Source: Kribbella rubisoli (GTDB lineage Bacteria > Actinomycetota > Actinomycetes > Propionibacteriales > Kribbellaceae). From it: DNA of 64,000 nucleotides. The stretch is taken from positions 806,001-870,000 of the forward strand of contig NZ_SHKR01000011.1 in NCBI RefSeq assembly GCF_004217145.1. Reading direction: 5' to 3'. Under the pieces are notes generated by a model. It saw only the letters and a list, made by a program, of their open reading frames with translations, was not told the origin of the DNA and did not search any database. The translations under genes and the position numbers were made by a program. This document shows, in pieces, positions 28,965-38,000 of this stretch. How positions within the stretch are numbered: the first letter of the stretch is position 1; every line of letters begins with the position of its first letter.

Positions 28965-29786
28965 ATGCAGGATCGGTACGTCGAGACCGTGCTGGGCCGG
29001 ATCCGCTTACGCATCGACGGATCGGGGCCCGCGATGCTGTTCTGGCCGAGCCTGCTGATGGACGGCACGCTCTGGTCCGCCCAGGCCGCGCACTTCGCCG
29101 ACCGCTTCCAGGTCATCCTCGTCGATCCACCCGGTCACGGCGGAAGCCAACCGCTGACCGGGCCGTTCACGTTCGAGCAATGCGCACAGGTGATCACCCA
29201 GATCCTCGACGACCTCGGCGTCGACAAGGCACACCTGATCGGCAACAGCTGGGGCGGCATGATCGGCGGCACATTCGCCGCCCTGCATCCGGACCGGATC
29301 GGCATCGCCGTCCTGATGAACGCCACGGCCTCACCCGCGGGCCGTCGGCAACGATTCGAGTACGGCGTGCTGACCCGCACCGCGCAGCTCCTCGGCGGGA
29401 TCCGCGGACCGCTCAAGGCACCGGTGCGGGACGCGTTCCTCGGCCCGACCGCCAGGAGCGAGAAGCCCGAGGTCGTTGCCACAGTCAACGAACTGGCCGC
29501 GAAGGTGAACATCACCTCGGGCCGGCACGCGGTCACCAGCGTGGTCCCACGCCGCCCCGATCAACGCGCGCTGTTCGGCCGGATCCGCACGCCGGTCCTG
29601 GTTGTCGCCGGCGGGGAGGACCAGACGTTCCCGCCCGACGAGACCGAGGAGATGGCCGATTCGATCCCCGGCGCGCGCTTCGTCGTACTCGAGCAGTCGG
29701 CGCATCTGGCCGCGCTCGAGTCCCCGAAAGAGGTCAACGCCCTGATCGACGACTTTCTCGCCGACCAGGGCGCTGCAACCTACTAG
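28965..29786 (+). CDS. alpha/beta hydrolase
   Basis: Predicted 273-residue hydrolase. The nucleophile elbow is GNSWGGMIGGTFAALHPDRI (Ser at about 89) and the oxyanion region is around LVDPPGHGGS. A catalytic Asp/His pair is plausible in GGEDQTFPPDETE and LEQSAHLAALESP. It is close to 3-oxoadipate enol-lactonase-like enzymes, but no aromatic pathway genes are near. It follows the WYL regulator by 16 bases and may share its transcript. Confidence 0.86.
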   Translation: MQDRYVETVLGRIRLRIDGSGPAMLFWPSLLMDGTLWSAQAAHFADRFQVILVDPPGHGGSQPLTGPFTFEQCAQVITQILDDLGVDKAHLIGNSWGGMIGGTFAALHPDRIGIAVLMNATASPAGRRQRFEYGVLTRTAQLLGGIRGPLKAPVRDAFLGPTARSEKPEVVATVNELAAKVNITSGRHAVTSVVPRRPDQRALFGRIRTPVLVVAGGEDQTFPPDETEEMADSIPGARFVVLEQSAHLAALESPKEVNALIDDFLADQGAATY

Positions 29787-29790
29787 CGGA

Positions 29791-31449
29791 CTAGCGGACC
29801 ACGGCCCCGGTCTTCGGGTCCAGGATCAGCTTGCTCTTGCTCGGACGCTGCCAGAAGTTGAACATGCCGTTCAGGCTGCCGGCGCTCTGGTCGAACGAGT
29901 GGTCGCCGATCCGGCCGGTGCGCCAGTTGTCCTCGATGAACTTCAGGATCGAGGACTGGTCGGTCACCGCGTGGTCGACGTGGTTGGTCTTCGAGTACGG
30001 CGAGACCACGAGCAGCGGCAGGCGCGGACCGTAGCCGCAGCGGTCGGCGTACCCGCCGGAGACCGCGTCCTTGCCACAGGTCGCGGCCTGGTCGAGCGCC
30101 GCGTCCTTGGAGCCGTTCACGGTCGGCGACTTCTGGTGGTCGTACCAGCCGTCGGAGTCGTCGTAGGCCAGGACGACCGCGGTCGAGGACCACTCCTTCG
30201 ACTTCTGCAGCTGGTTGATCTCCTTGACGATGAACGCCTGCTCGTCCAGCGGGTCGGAGTACCCGGCGTGCCCGTCCTGGTACTCACCGGCCTTCAGGAA
30301 GCTGACCGCCGGCAGGTTGTTCGCCGCGACAGCCGCGTCGAAGTCCGAGGTGTCGTACTGGTGGTTGGCCTGGTCGGTGTGACCGATCGCCTTCACCGAG
30401 GTCGGCGGCAGGTGCTTCGGGTTCGACGTCGACTTGTAGTACTGGAACGGCGAGTGGTGCGGGCTGTAGTCGGCCGCTGCGATACCGCCGACGTTGTTGT
30501 GCGTCGCGCCGCAGACGGCCTTGCCGTCGACGGTGCTGGTCGGCTTGAAGCCGCCCTGGAACCAGCCCCAGGTGACGTGCTTCTGGTTGAGCAGGTCGCC
30601 GATGTTCTGTCCGTGCATGACGGCCAGGTTGTTCGCCGACTTGCCGTTGTTGTTCGAGCAGTCGTCGTAGTACGGGTCGGGGTCGTTGGTGATCGTGCCG
30701 ATCCCGTTCTTGTCCGGCGACTGGACGACGTACGCGTCGGTGGTCGGCTGACCGGTCTTCGGATCGACGGCCTGGCCCCCGTGGGTCTGGCCGGAGATCA
30801 GGTTCAGCGCGCCCGGGGTGGACGGGCCGTAGACCGTGTCGTACGAGTTGTCGCTCATCGAGTAGTGCTGCGCGTAGTTCCACATCGCGGTGACGGTGTT
30901 GCCGTCGTAGTAGTCCATCACCAGGCCCGGCTCACCGAACAGCACCGGCTGGCCGGTGCACTTGTCGGTCTCGGTGTTCTCGACGAACTTGTCCATCTTG
31001 CCGCCGTTGACGGCCTTCTGCTCCGGACCGTAGCCGTGGTTCTGGTCGCAGGTCAGTGCCTGCGACGGAGCCAGCCGCTTCGGGTTGTACGCGTTCGGGT
31101 TGTTCGTCAGCAGCTTCTTCGACAGCCCGTTCACCTTGGGCGTGTTCCGGGCCGCCTTGAACGGCGTGCCGTCGGTGTTGGTCGCGTTCGGGTAGGTACC
31201 GAAGTAGTGGTCGAACGAGATGTTCTCGCCGAAGATCACCACGACGTGCTGGATCGGCGACGACGGGTGGACCGTCGGGAACGAAAAGGCGGCGTCGCCC
31301 ACCTGTGCGCTACCGCCCTGACTGCTCACACTCCCCTTGCCGCCCCCACTGGCGACGCCCTGATTGGTGCCGCCGCCGCTACAGGCGACCAGCAACAGGC
31401 TCGTCGCGGCCACGCCGGCCGTGGCGAGCACACGGAGTCTTGCGCGCAT
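29791..31449 (-). CDS. phosphoesterase (phospholipase C/acid phosphatase family) lipoprotein
   Basis: Predicted 552-residue exported lipoprotein. The lipobox is LLLVACSGGG with the lipidated Cys about residue 23. The phosphoesterase domain (PF04185 type) shows HVVVIFGENISFDHYFGTYP with the conserved metal-binding Glu-Asn and HYF, then TPGALNLISGQTHGG and VVLAYDDSDGWYDHQKSP with the DD..WYDH metal set, and GYGPRLPLLVVSPYS. This family covers phospholipases C and acid phosphatases. ATG 31449 has GAGGAG upstream. Its start is 20 bases from the end of efeB and it may be the last gene of the efe operon, but no direct link to iron is known. Confidence 0.85.
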   Translation of the reverse strand: MRARLRVLATAGVAATSLLLVACSGGGTNQGVASGGGKGSVSSQGGSAQVGDAAFSFPTVHPSSPIQHVVVIFGENISFDHYFGTYPNATNTDGTPFKAARNTPKVNGLSKKLLTNNPNAYNPKRLAPSQALTCDQNHGYGPEQKAVNGGKMDKFVENTETDKCTGQPVLFGEPGLVMDYYDGNTVTAMWNYAQHYSMSDNSYDTVYGPSTPGALNLISGQTHGGQAVDPKTGQPTTDAYVVQSPDKNGIGTITNDPDPYYDDCSNNNGKSANNLAVMHGQNIGDLLNQKHVTWGWFQGGFKPTSTVDGKAVCGATHNNVGGIAAADYSPHHSPFQYYKSTSNPKHLPPTSVKAIGHTDQANHQYDTSDFDAAVAANNLPAVSFLKAGEYQDGHAGYSDPLDEQAFIVKEINQLQKSKEWSSTAVVLAYDDSDGWYDHQKSPTVNGSKDAALDQAATCGKDAVSGGYADRCGYGPRLPLLVVSPYSKTNHVDHAVTDQSSILKFIEDNWRTGRIGDHSFDQSAGSLNGMFNFWQRPSKSKLILDPKTGAVVR

Positions 31450-31469
31450 GCCTTCTCCTCTTAGGTAAA

Positions 31470-32699
31470 TCATGCGAGCAACGACCGCCCGAAGTGGTCG
31501 TTGCCGTCCCGAACACCGGGAAGAACAAAGAAGTAGCCGCCACCGACCGGCCGGATGTAGTCGACGAGCGGCTCGTCGATCAGCCGGGTCTGCACGGCCT
31601 CGAACTGCCGGGCGATGTCCTGCTGGTAGCAGCAGAACAGCAGCCCCATGTCCAGGTCACCGACCGCGTCGGTGCCCTTGTCGTAGTTGTAGCCGCGGCG
31701 CAGGAACTGGCTGGCCGCAGTACTGGTGGTGCGCGGGTTGGCCATCCGGATGTGGCTGGTCAACGGGATCGCGCCGCCGGTCGGATCGGCCGGGTAGTTC
31801 GGGAGGTCGGTCTCGCTGTTGCCGTCCAGCGGTGCGCCGGAGTCGCGGCGACGGCCGAACATGTTCTCCTGCTCGCCGAGCGACACCCGGTCCCAGAACT
31901 CGACCAGCATCCGGATCTGCCGCAGCACCTGGTAGCTGCCGCCCTCGGTCCAGGCCGGCTCGCCATTGGCGATGCCGTCCTTGCCGACCCAGACGAGCTT
32001 GTCGTGATCGGCGACCGCCGGCTTCACGATGCCGTCCTTGAAGCCCATCAGGTTGCGCTGCGTCCCGGACGGCCGCGGCGGGCTCTGGAAGCCGTCGACC
32101 CGCCAGCGCAGCTGCATCGCGCCGCGGGTGTGCCGGGCGATGTCCCGCAGCGCGTGCAGCACGGTGTCGCTCTCCGTCGCGCACAACTGCAGGCTCAGAT
32201 CCCCGTGACACAGGCTGTCGTCCAGGCTGTCGTTGGGGAATTCCTTCATCGGCTTCAGCTTCGCCGGCTTGCGATCCTCGAGGCCGTACCGCGCGTCGAA
32301 CAGCGACGCCCCGACGCCGACGGTGACCGTCAGATCGTCACCCGGCATGTCCGGACCGAGTACGCCGGAATCGGCCGGCGGAGCGGTGATCCCCAACGGC
32401 GCAAGGGCACCGCCCGCGGTCAGCAGTCTCGCCCGCTCGGTCACCGTCTTGAACAGCTCGGCGAGCTCGGCCTTGTTGGCCGCGATCACGTCGAACGACG
32501 CGAAGATCGCCTGCTTCTGCGGATCGTTCGTGATGCCGGCCTGATGCTCGCCGTGGAACGGCACCGCGGTCGTCGGAGCCGCAGCGGCCGTGGAACCGGC
32601 CAGGCCGGCCACAGCCGCGGTTCCGACGCCGGTCACGGCTGCCGCGCCGGCGCCGGCCAGCGTGCCGCGCAGGAACGAGCGACGGTCGAAGCCGGTCAT
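31470..32699 (-). CDS. efeB: iron-uptake/deferrochelatase peroxidase EfeB (Dyp-type, Tat-exported)
   Basis: Predicted 409-residue heme peroxidase. The N-terminus [18 protein letters not shown] is a twin-arginine signal. The distal GFKDG motif, the proximal His in [11 protein letters not shown] and the final GYFFVLPG segment identify the Dyp/EfeB group. In EfeUOB systems EfeB oxidises ferrous iron or removes iron from heme outside the cell. ATG 32699 overlaps the stop of efeO by four bases (32696-32699), so the two are coupled. No EfeU permease gene is adjacent. Confidence 0.92.
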   Translation of the reverse strand: MTGFDRRSFLRGTLAGAGAAAVTGVGTAAVAGLAGSTAAAAPTTAVPFHGEHQAGITNDPQKQAIFASFDVIAANKAELAELFKTVTERARLLTAGGALAPLGITAPPADSGVLGPDMPGDDLTVTVGVGASLFDARYGLEDRKPAKLKPMKEFPNDSLDDSLCHGDLSLQLCATESDTVLHALRDIARHTRGAMQLRWRVDGFQSPPRPSGTQRNLMGFKDGIVKPAVADHDKLVWVGKDGIANGEPAWTEGGSYQVLRQIRMLVEFWDRVSLGEQENMFGRRRDSGAPLDGNSETDLPNYPADPTGGAIPLTSHIRMANPRTTSTAASQFLRRGYNYDKGTDAVGDLDMGLLFCCYQQDIARQFEAVQTRLIDEPLVDYIRPVGGGYFFVLPGVRDGNDHFGRSLLA

Positions 32700-33820
32700 C
32701 CAGCCCTCCGAACTTCACAGATGGCAGCGACGTTGGCGAGCTTCTCCAGCAACTCGCCGACCGCGCCGTTGAGTTGCTCCCGGGTTTTCTGGTCCAGCTG
32801 CGCGACCGGGGTGTTCTGGTGCGCGGTCAGCAGTGCCCGGACCCGGGCTTCCCACTGCTGCACCTGCGGCAGCTCAGGGTCGCGAGGCTTGAGGACCGGG
32901 TCGAGGATGGCCAGCACGTTCGCCGTACCGTTCAAGTTGGCCAGTGCGGTGTTCAGCGACGTACCGCTGCCCTGGTCGTTCTCGCCGGTCAGCTCGAACT
33001 GGAGCGCGTTCTCCATGATCTCGTGGGCGCGGAGCCCGAGATCGTTCGGATCGACCTGCTCATTGGGCAGATCCTTCTGTAGCCCGTGTACGTCGGCCGC
33101 GAGCTGGCCCGCGATCGGCTTCAAGCTGGCGGCGGAGGCGTTGTGCCACAGGCCCTTCTCCAACGGGTGGAAGCCGCCGGAGCCGTCGATCTTGTCCGCG
33201 AAGTCGCCGAACGCGTCGTACGCCGCACCGAGCGAGTTGTAGGCCATATGCGCGGGCAGCCAATCGGCCCGGGCGGCGACCAGGTTGCCGGCGTCCACGT
33301 CGGCGCGCAGCTTGTCCGTCTTGACCGCCAGGCCGGCGACGCCGGTGGCGACCGCGGCCTGGTACTGCTTCACCAGCGGCAGCATGTCGTTCTTGGTGAC
33401 GGCGACCGCGGCCGGGCCGGCCTTCCCGTCGCCCGCGACACTGACCGTCGGGCCGGTGATCGCGTCGGTGTCCTCGATCAGGCAGCGGATCGCGTACCGG
33501 CCCGCGCCGAGTTGCACGTCCATCGGTGCGGACGTGTTCGGGCCCAGGCCCTCCACCTCGCCGTACACCTTGTTGCTGTCGACGTCGACGAGATCGACCT
33601 CGGCGGCCGCGTCACCGGTGTTGTGCAGGGTGATCGTCTGCCGACCGGTCTTCGCATCAGTCCAGCCCTGGCCGCACGCACTGCGGGAGACCGCCACTTC
33701 CGACGGGCCGCCGGCCGCGTCGGCGGACGAGCTGTGCCAGGGCCGCCAGATCGCCAATGCGACTACCGCTCCTACGACTACCAGCGAGACGGCCGCGGGC
33801 AACGGACGGGGGGTGCGCAC
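32696..33820 (-). CDS. efeO: iron-uptake lipoprotein-type component EfeO (cupredoxin plus M75 imelysin)
   Basis: Predicted 374-residue protein with an N-terminal membrane anchor ([19 protein letters not shown]), not a lipobox. A cupredoxin-like domain follows (about 40-135, [20 protein letters not shown]), then the M75 imelysin domain (about 145-374). The domain keeps its metal site, [20 protein letters not shown] followed by [12 protein letters not shown] chose GTG 33820 because AGGAG lies nine bases before it; an ATG at 33853 in the same frame has no ribosome-binding site. EfeO passes ferrous or ferric iron to a permease. It is coupled to efeB. Confidence 0.88.
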   Translation of the reverse strand: MRTPRPLPAAVSLVVVGAVVALAIWRPWHSSSADAAGGPSEVAVSRSACGQGWTDAKTGRQTITLHNTGDAAAEVDLVDVDSNKVYGEVEGLGPNTSAPMDVQLGAGRYAIRCLIEDTDAITGPTVSVAGDGKAGPAAVAVTKNDMLPLVKQYQAAVATGVAGLAVKTDKLRADVDAGNLVAARADWLPAHMAYNSLGAAYDAFGDFADKIDGSGGFHPLEKGLWHNASAASLKPIAGQLAADVHGLQKDLPNEQVDPNDLGLRAHEIMENALQFELTGENDQGSGTSLNTALANLNGTANVLAILDPVLKPRDPELPQVQQWEARVRALLTAHQNTPVAQLDQKTREQLNGAVGELLEKLANVAAICEVRRAG

Positions 33821-33924
33821 GAGATGTTGCTCCTGAGGCTTGGGCAGATCCATTCGTCGCTGATACTAATCACGAGGTTGCCGGGGAGTGGCGTTGTTGG
33901 CCCGCTCGTCATCCAGTGTTCGCC

Positions 33925-34833
33925 CTACCGGCGGGTCGGGACCGGGGTGCGAGACAGATCTGAAGCGACGACGATGTCGCCGGAGAACTCGGCGGCGGCT
34001 TCGCTGAGAAAACGCTCAGGTTCCTGATAACGCTGGGAAAAGTGGGTCAGGACCAAGGTTCGTACGCCGCACCCGGCCGCGACACGGGCTGCCTGCCGGG
34101 CCGTCAAATGCCCGAAACGACGGGCTAAATCGGCCTCCGACGAGAGGTACGTCGACTCGATCACCAGCATGTCGGCGTCCTCGGCCAGACGCAGTACGTT
34201 CTCGCACAACCGGGTGTCCATGATGAACGCGAACCGTTGCCCCGGCCGCGGTTCGCTGACGTCCTCGATCCGCACGGTCCGGCCGTCCACCTCGAGGGAT
34301 CCGGCCTGTTGGAGCCGACCGATGGCCGGGCCAACGATGCCGTGGGCAGCGAGTCGGTCGGGCAGCATCCGGCGGCCGTCGGGCTCGATCAGCTGGTATC
34401 CGAACGAGTCCACCGAGTGCTCCAGGCGACGCGCCCACAACTGCCCGAACGACCCGACGGTCAGCAGCCCGTCCTCCTCCACCGGCTCCTGGAGCAATTC
34501 GGCCCGCTCGTAGAACGACGCGGCGTACCGCAGACGCGTGAAGTACTTCTGACCCGATGCCGGATAGTGCGCCCGGACCGGATGCGGTACGTCGTCCAGC
34601 GACAACCGCTGCACGATTCCCGGCATGCCGAGACAGTGATCGCCGTGGAAATGCGTGATGCACAATCGCGTGATCGCGCCGGCCGCGACTCCGGCGTACA
34701 GCATCTGCCGCTGGGTGCCCTCGCCGGGATCGAAGAGGAATCCCTCGTCGTCCCAGCGCAGGAAGTACCCGTTCTGCGTGCGTTCCCGCGACGGCACTTG
34801 ACTGCCGGTCCCGAGCACGACGAGTTCACGCAC
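33925..34833 (-). CDS. rnz: ribonuclease Z
   Basis: Predicted 302-residue metallo-beta-lactamase fold tRNA 3' endonuclease. The metal motif is [16 protein letters not shown]; further ligands are in [11 protein letters not shown] and [14 protein letters not shown]. The start [23 protein letters not shown] is that of RNase Z. GTG 34833 is chosen for this reason; an ATG at 34899 in the same frame would add 22 residues encoded inside the repeat element, and these do not resemble the family. The palindromic element begins 12 bases upstream of this start. Confidence 0.92.
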   Translation of the reverse strand: MRELVVLGTGSQVPSRERTQNGYFLRWDDEGFLFDPGEGTQRQMLYAGVAAGAITRLCITHFHGDHCLGMPGIVQRLSLDDVPHPVRAHYPASGQKYFTRLRYAASFYERAELLQEPVEEDGLLTVGSFGQLWARRLEHSVDSFGYQLIEPDGRRMLPDRLAAHGIVGPAIGRLQQAGSLEVDGRTVRIEDVSEPRPGQRFAFIMDTRLCENVLRLAEDADMLVIESTYLSSEADLARRFGHLTARQAARVAAGCGVRTLVLTHFSQRYQEPERFLSEAAAEFSGDIVVASDLSRTPVPTRR

Positions 34834-34844
34834 CCGCCCAAGAT

Positions 34845-34949
34845 TAGGGCATGTCTCCCAGTCCCGCGCCGTAGCGAGCAGGTGCTCGGTGCGGTGCATC
34901 GCCGCGCCGAGTGCCGCGCAGTAGGCGCGGGACTGGGAGATATGCCCTA
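34845..34949 (-). repeat. palindromic structured element, copy A
   Basis: The arms 34845-34870 and 34924-34949 pair over 26 positions with one G-U. The 53-base interior starts GTAGCGAGCAGGTGCTCGG (34871-34889) and ends GCCGCGCAGTA (34913-34923). Inside it CTCGG/CCGAG and TGCGG/CCGCG form a second hairpin. Copy B at 51855 has the same two core ends but different arm bases that still pair. As RNA in the rnz leader it would form a long stem-loop ending just before the start. No transposase gene is near. It may be a structured RNA, or a palindromic repeat of the REP/MITE kind. Confidence 0.75.
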
Positions 34950-34950
34950 G

Positions 34951-37206
34951 CTAACCGAGAGCCTGCTGGAACGCGATGAGGAAACGATCGACCTCTACCG
35001 ATGTCCAGATCAGCGGCGGCCGGATCTTCAGCACTCCCCCGCCGGGCCCGGTCGTCCCGACCAGTACGCCGTGAGCTCGCAACCGCTCAGCGAAGCCGGC
35101 CGCATCGGGCAGCTCCACTCCCAACATCAACCCTTGACCACGCACCGGCAGCTCCGGCACCAGCGCCTCCAGCCCGGCACGCAACTCCGCGCCGACCGCA
35201 CCGGAATGCGCGACCAGCCCGGTCTGCTCGATCACGTCCAGCACGGTCAACGCGGCAACACAGGACACAGGGTTGCCGCCGAAGGTGCTGAAGTACTCGT
35301 CCACCTCGCTGAACGCCTGGGCGATCTCCCGCCGGGTGATCAGCGCCGCGACCGGATGACCATTGCCCATCGGCTTGCCGAGGGTGACGAAGTCCGGGGT
35401 CAGTCCGAAGTCCTGGAATCGCCACAGGTTCCTTCCGCCGCGCCCGAAGCCGGCCTGGACCTCGTCTGCCAGGAACAGCCCGCCGGCCGCCCGCGTCGCG
35501 TCCTGCAATCCCCGCATGAAGTCGTCCCGCGGCGTCAGGATCCCCGCTCCGCTGAACACGCTGTCGACCGCGAGCAACGCCGGATCGTGACCGGCCCGCT
35601 GCAGATCCGCCCGGGCCGCACCGACCCGCGCGATCGCAACTGGTCCGTCGTCCCGGGGATCTCGCGGTGCCTCGAAGACCGCGACGTGGGCGGGCCGCGC
35701 CGATGCCGGGTACGTGTTGGTCGAGAACGCTGCAGTCGCCTCGCTGACCCCGTGGTACGCCAGGTCCGCGACGATCGCGCCACCGCGTCCTGTCACGACC
35801 CTGGCCATCCGCCAGGCCAGATCGTTGGCCTCGCTACCGGAGTTGGCGAACACGCACGTGTCCAGTCCGTCCGGCATCGAGGCGACCAGCCGCTCGGCGA
35901 GCTCGACCACGTTCGAGTGCAGGTACCGCGAGTTCAGATTCAGTACGGCGGCCTGCCGCGAGATCGCCTGTACGACGGCCGGGTGGGTGTGCCCGACGAC
36001 GGGAACGTTGTTGTAGGCATCGAGATACCGGCGTCCGTCGGCGGTGTAGATCCACGGACCTTCCGCTCGAACGACCTGCAACGGCTCGCGGTAGAACAAC
36101 GGCGACAGCTCGCCGCCGAGGGCTGCCTTCCGGCGTACCAGCAAGGTCGGGTCGGGTGCTGTGGCGACGCGCGACGTGCCGCAGAGGCGGTGGAAGCGGT
36201 TGGTCAGCTCGCTCTGTCCGAGTTCGCCGAGCTGGTCGAGGATGCGCCAGCTGCCGACGACGAGACTGGTCAGATACTCCTCGTTGTCGGGATAGAGCGG
36301 CGCGCGCCAGGCCGAGATGAGCACGCTGGCGGCGGACCGGGCCAGGACCAGTTCGCCGATCAGCTCCACCTCGGCGGGCTCGAGCGGCAGCACCCGCTGA
36401 TAGCCGTCGAGGAAGCGGCCGGCGTCGGCCCACAGATCCCCGGACTCCCGCAGCAACGAGGTGAGGCCGATCGCGAGATCGGCGACCCGTGCGGTGTGGT
36501 GCATGTCGCCGAAGTCGATCACGCCGGAGATGCCGCCGTCGGCCAGCAGCAGGTTGCTCAACGTCACGTCGCCGTGCAGCGTTGACGCCGGGAGCTTGCG
36601 GGTAGCCTCGGCGAGACCGGCGAACCGATCGAGCAGGCGCTGCATCGGGGCGCGCCGGCGTACGTCGGGCAGGCTGTCCGCGTACGGCCGCAGGTCCGCG
36701 ACGTGGCGCGGATCCCAGTCGAGGCGGCGATGTGCCGACGGGTGTCCGAAGCCCTGGAGCGCGCGGGTCAAGCGGCCGCTGATCACGCCGAACCCGTACG
36801 CGAACCAGTCCGGCAGCGCGGTCAGGTCGGCCACCTCGCCGGGCAGGACCGTGATGACCCGGACCAGATGTGTCCGACCGTCATCAGCCTGGACCCTGGT
36901 GACCGGCGCGCCGGTCGTGCTGGGGATCAGCCGTGGGATCGGCAGGTCCGGATCGACGCGCGCGACGTGCTCCATCGCGGCGCACTCCATCGCGATCTGG
37001 CCCGCATCGTCCCCGGAGTTCGACACCTTGACCACGAGCCGCCGGCTGCCGGCCTCGGCGAGGAAGTTCCGGTCGCGTTCACTGCGCAGCTCGGTCACCA
37101 CGGCGTCGAGGCCGTACTCCGACCGCAACAGCTGCGCCGCCGTACGGACGTCGACCTTCGGCGGATCCTCGACCATGCTCGCCGTCTGGCCCCCGGTCTG
37201 CGTCAT
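34951..37206 (-). CDS. kinase/class III aminotransferase-fold phospho-lyase fusion
   Basis: Predicted 751-residue fusion. Residues 1-330 are an aminoglycoside phosphotransferase-like kinase, with catalytic STLHGDVTLSNLL (about 210) and VIDFGDMHH. Residues 350-751 are a class III PLP fold: ANSGSEANDLAWRMARV, FLADEVQAGFGR and the Schiff-base Lys in TLGKPMGNGHPVAAL (about 609). Human hydroxylysine kinase and phospho-lyase, and the related ethanolamine-phosphate phospho-lyase, are such activities on separate chains, and bacterial fusions are known. The likely reaction is phosphorylation of a hydroxylated amine or amino acid, then PLP-dependent elimination of phosphate. It overlaps the MBL gene by four bases. 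Confidence 0.85.
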   Translation of the reverse strand: MTQTGGQTASMVEDPPKVDVRTAAQLLRSEYGLDAVVTELRSERDRNFLAEAGSRRLVVKVSNSGDDAGQIAMECAAMEHVARVDPDLPIPRLIPSTTGAPVTRVQADDGRTHLVRVITVLPGEVADLTALPDWFAYGFGVISGRLTRALQGFGHPSAHRRLDWDPRHVADLRPYADSLPDVRRRAPMQRLLDRFAGLAEATRKLPASTLHGDVTLSNLLLADGGISGVIDFGDMHHTARVADLAIGLTSLLRESGDLWADAGRFLDGYQRVLPLEPAEVELIGELVLARSAASVLISAWRAPLYPDNEEYLTSLVVGSWRILDQLGELGQSELTNRFHRLCGTSRVATAPDPTLLVRRKAALGGELSPLFYREPLQVVRAEGPWIYTADGRRYLDAYNNVPVVGHTHPAVVQAISRQAAVLNLNSRYLHSNVVELAERLVASMPDGLDTCVFANSGSEANDLAWRMARVVTGRGGAIVADLAYHGVSEATAAFSTNTYPASARPAHVAVFEAPRDPRDDGPVAIARVGAARADLQRAGHDPALLAVDSVFSGAGILTPRDDFMRGLQDATRAAGGLFLADEVQAGFGRGGRNLWRFQDFGLTPDFVTLGKPMGNGHPVAALITRREIAQAFSEVDEYFSTFGGNPVSCVAALTVLDVIEQTGLVAHSGAVGAELRAGLEALVPELPVRGQGLMLGVELPDAAGFAERLRAHGVLVGTTGPGGGVLKIRPPLIWTSVEVDRFLIAFQQALG

Positions 37207-37919
37207 GACGCCGGCTCCCAGACCACGCGGCCGCGTCCCCAGAACGCCAGCTGTTCGGGAGTATCGAGGTACTGCGGGACGCCCTCCGCGTCGAGCCGGA
37301 GCGGTGCGTCGTGCCCCGGGTAGACCACATCGGCGAGCTGCGCGACCCGTTTGACCGAAGCAACCGCCCGGGCCTGGTCGTACGGATGTCCCGAAGCGAC
37401 GCCGGCGCGTAGCGCCTCAGCCGTGGGAACGGCGTCGGCGCTCAGGACTGCTGTCCCGTTCCGGGTACTCACCGCTAGGCCGATCGATCCCGGGGTGTGG
37501 CCCGGAAGATCCAGCACCTGCACGCCGGGCAGCGGCTCGTCGCCCTCACCAGTCGCGTGGACATCCAGATCGTCGAGGATCCTCCGGGTCCACCGCGGTG
37601 TGCCCAGGTCGGCGGCCGGCGGGTCCGCCAGGTTACGGAGCTCGTCAGCGTGCAACAGAACCCGGGCGTCCCGGAAGAAGTCGACGTTCTGCACGTGGTC
37701 CCAGTGACCGTGCGACAGCACTACAGTGCCGATATCCGCAGGCTCCAGGCCGCGCGCGGCCAACGCCTCGAGCAACCACCGGCGCCGGCCGGCGTGCCCG
37801 CAGTCGAACACCAGGCGGCCTGCGTCGGTCTCGACCAGGTGGACGGAACAGAATGCCGGGTTGCCCTGCGAGGTACGCAGCGAGTAGCCGCTCAGCAAGG
37901 TCGTGAGCGTCGGTTTCAT
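37203..37919 (-). CDS. MBL-fold metallo-hydrolase
   Basis: Predicted 238-residue hydrolase. The metal motif is VLSHGHWDHVQN (HxHxDH, at about 68). Other ligands are in DLPGHTPGSIGLA, LSADAV and VVYPGHDAPLR. The arrangement resembles N-acyl homoserine lactonases (AiiA-like) and other lactonases, but the substrate cannot be fixed. Its ATGA stop/start overlap with the downstream kinase/phospho-lyase gene suggests it acts in the same pathway. Confidence 0.83.
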   Translation of the reverse strand: MKPTLTTLLSGYSLRTSQGNPAFCSVHLVETDAGRLVFDCGHAGRRRWLLEALAARGLEPADIGTVVLSHGHWDHVQNVDFFRDARVLLHADELRNLADPPAADLGTPRWTRRILDDLDVHATGEGDEPLPGVQVLDLPGHTPGSIGLAVSTRNGTAVLSADAVPTAEALRAGVASGHPYDQARAVASVKRVAQLADVVYPGHDAPLRLDAEGVPQYLDTPEQLAFWGRGRVVWEPAS

Positions 37920-37950
37920 CGGCTCCTCGTGGAGGATCGGTGGGTGGAAC

Positions 37951-37997
37951 GGCAGCGCCCCGCGCCGGTCATGAGCACGTAAGCCCGGGGCGCTGCC
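37951..37997 (-). terminator. hairpin after tldE
   Basis: GGCAGCGCCCCG (37951-37962) and CGGGGCGCTGCC (37986-37997) are perfect 12-base arms. The hairpin begins three bases after the tldE stop on the minus strand and ends the tldD-tldE unit. It lacks a T-run. Confidence 0.75.
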
Positions 37998-38000
37998 GGC

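Noticed and set aside
34834..34899. Longer RNase Z starting at ATG 34899
   Set aside because: The added 22 residues are encoded inside the palindromic element and do not resemble the N-terminus of RNase Z; GTG 34833 gives the family start.
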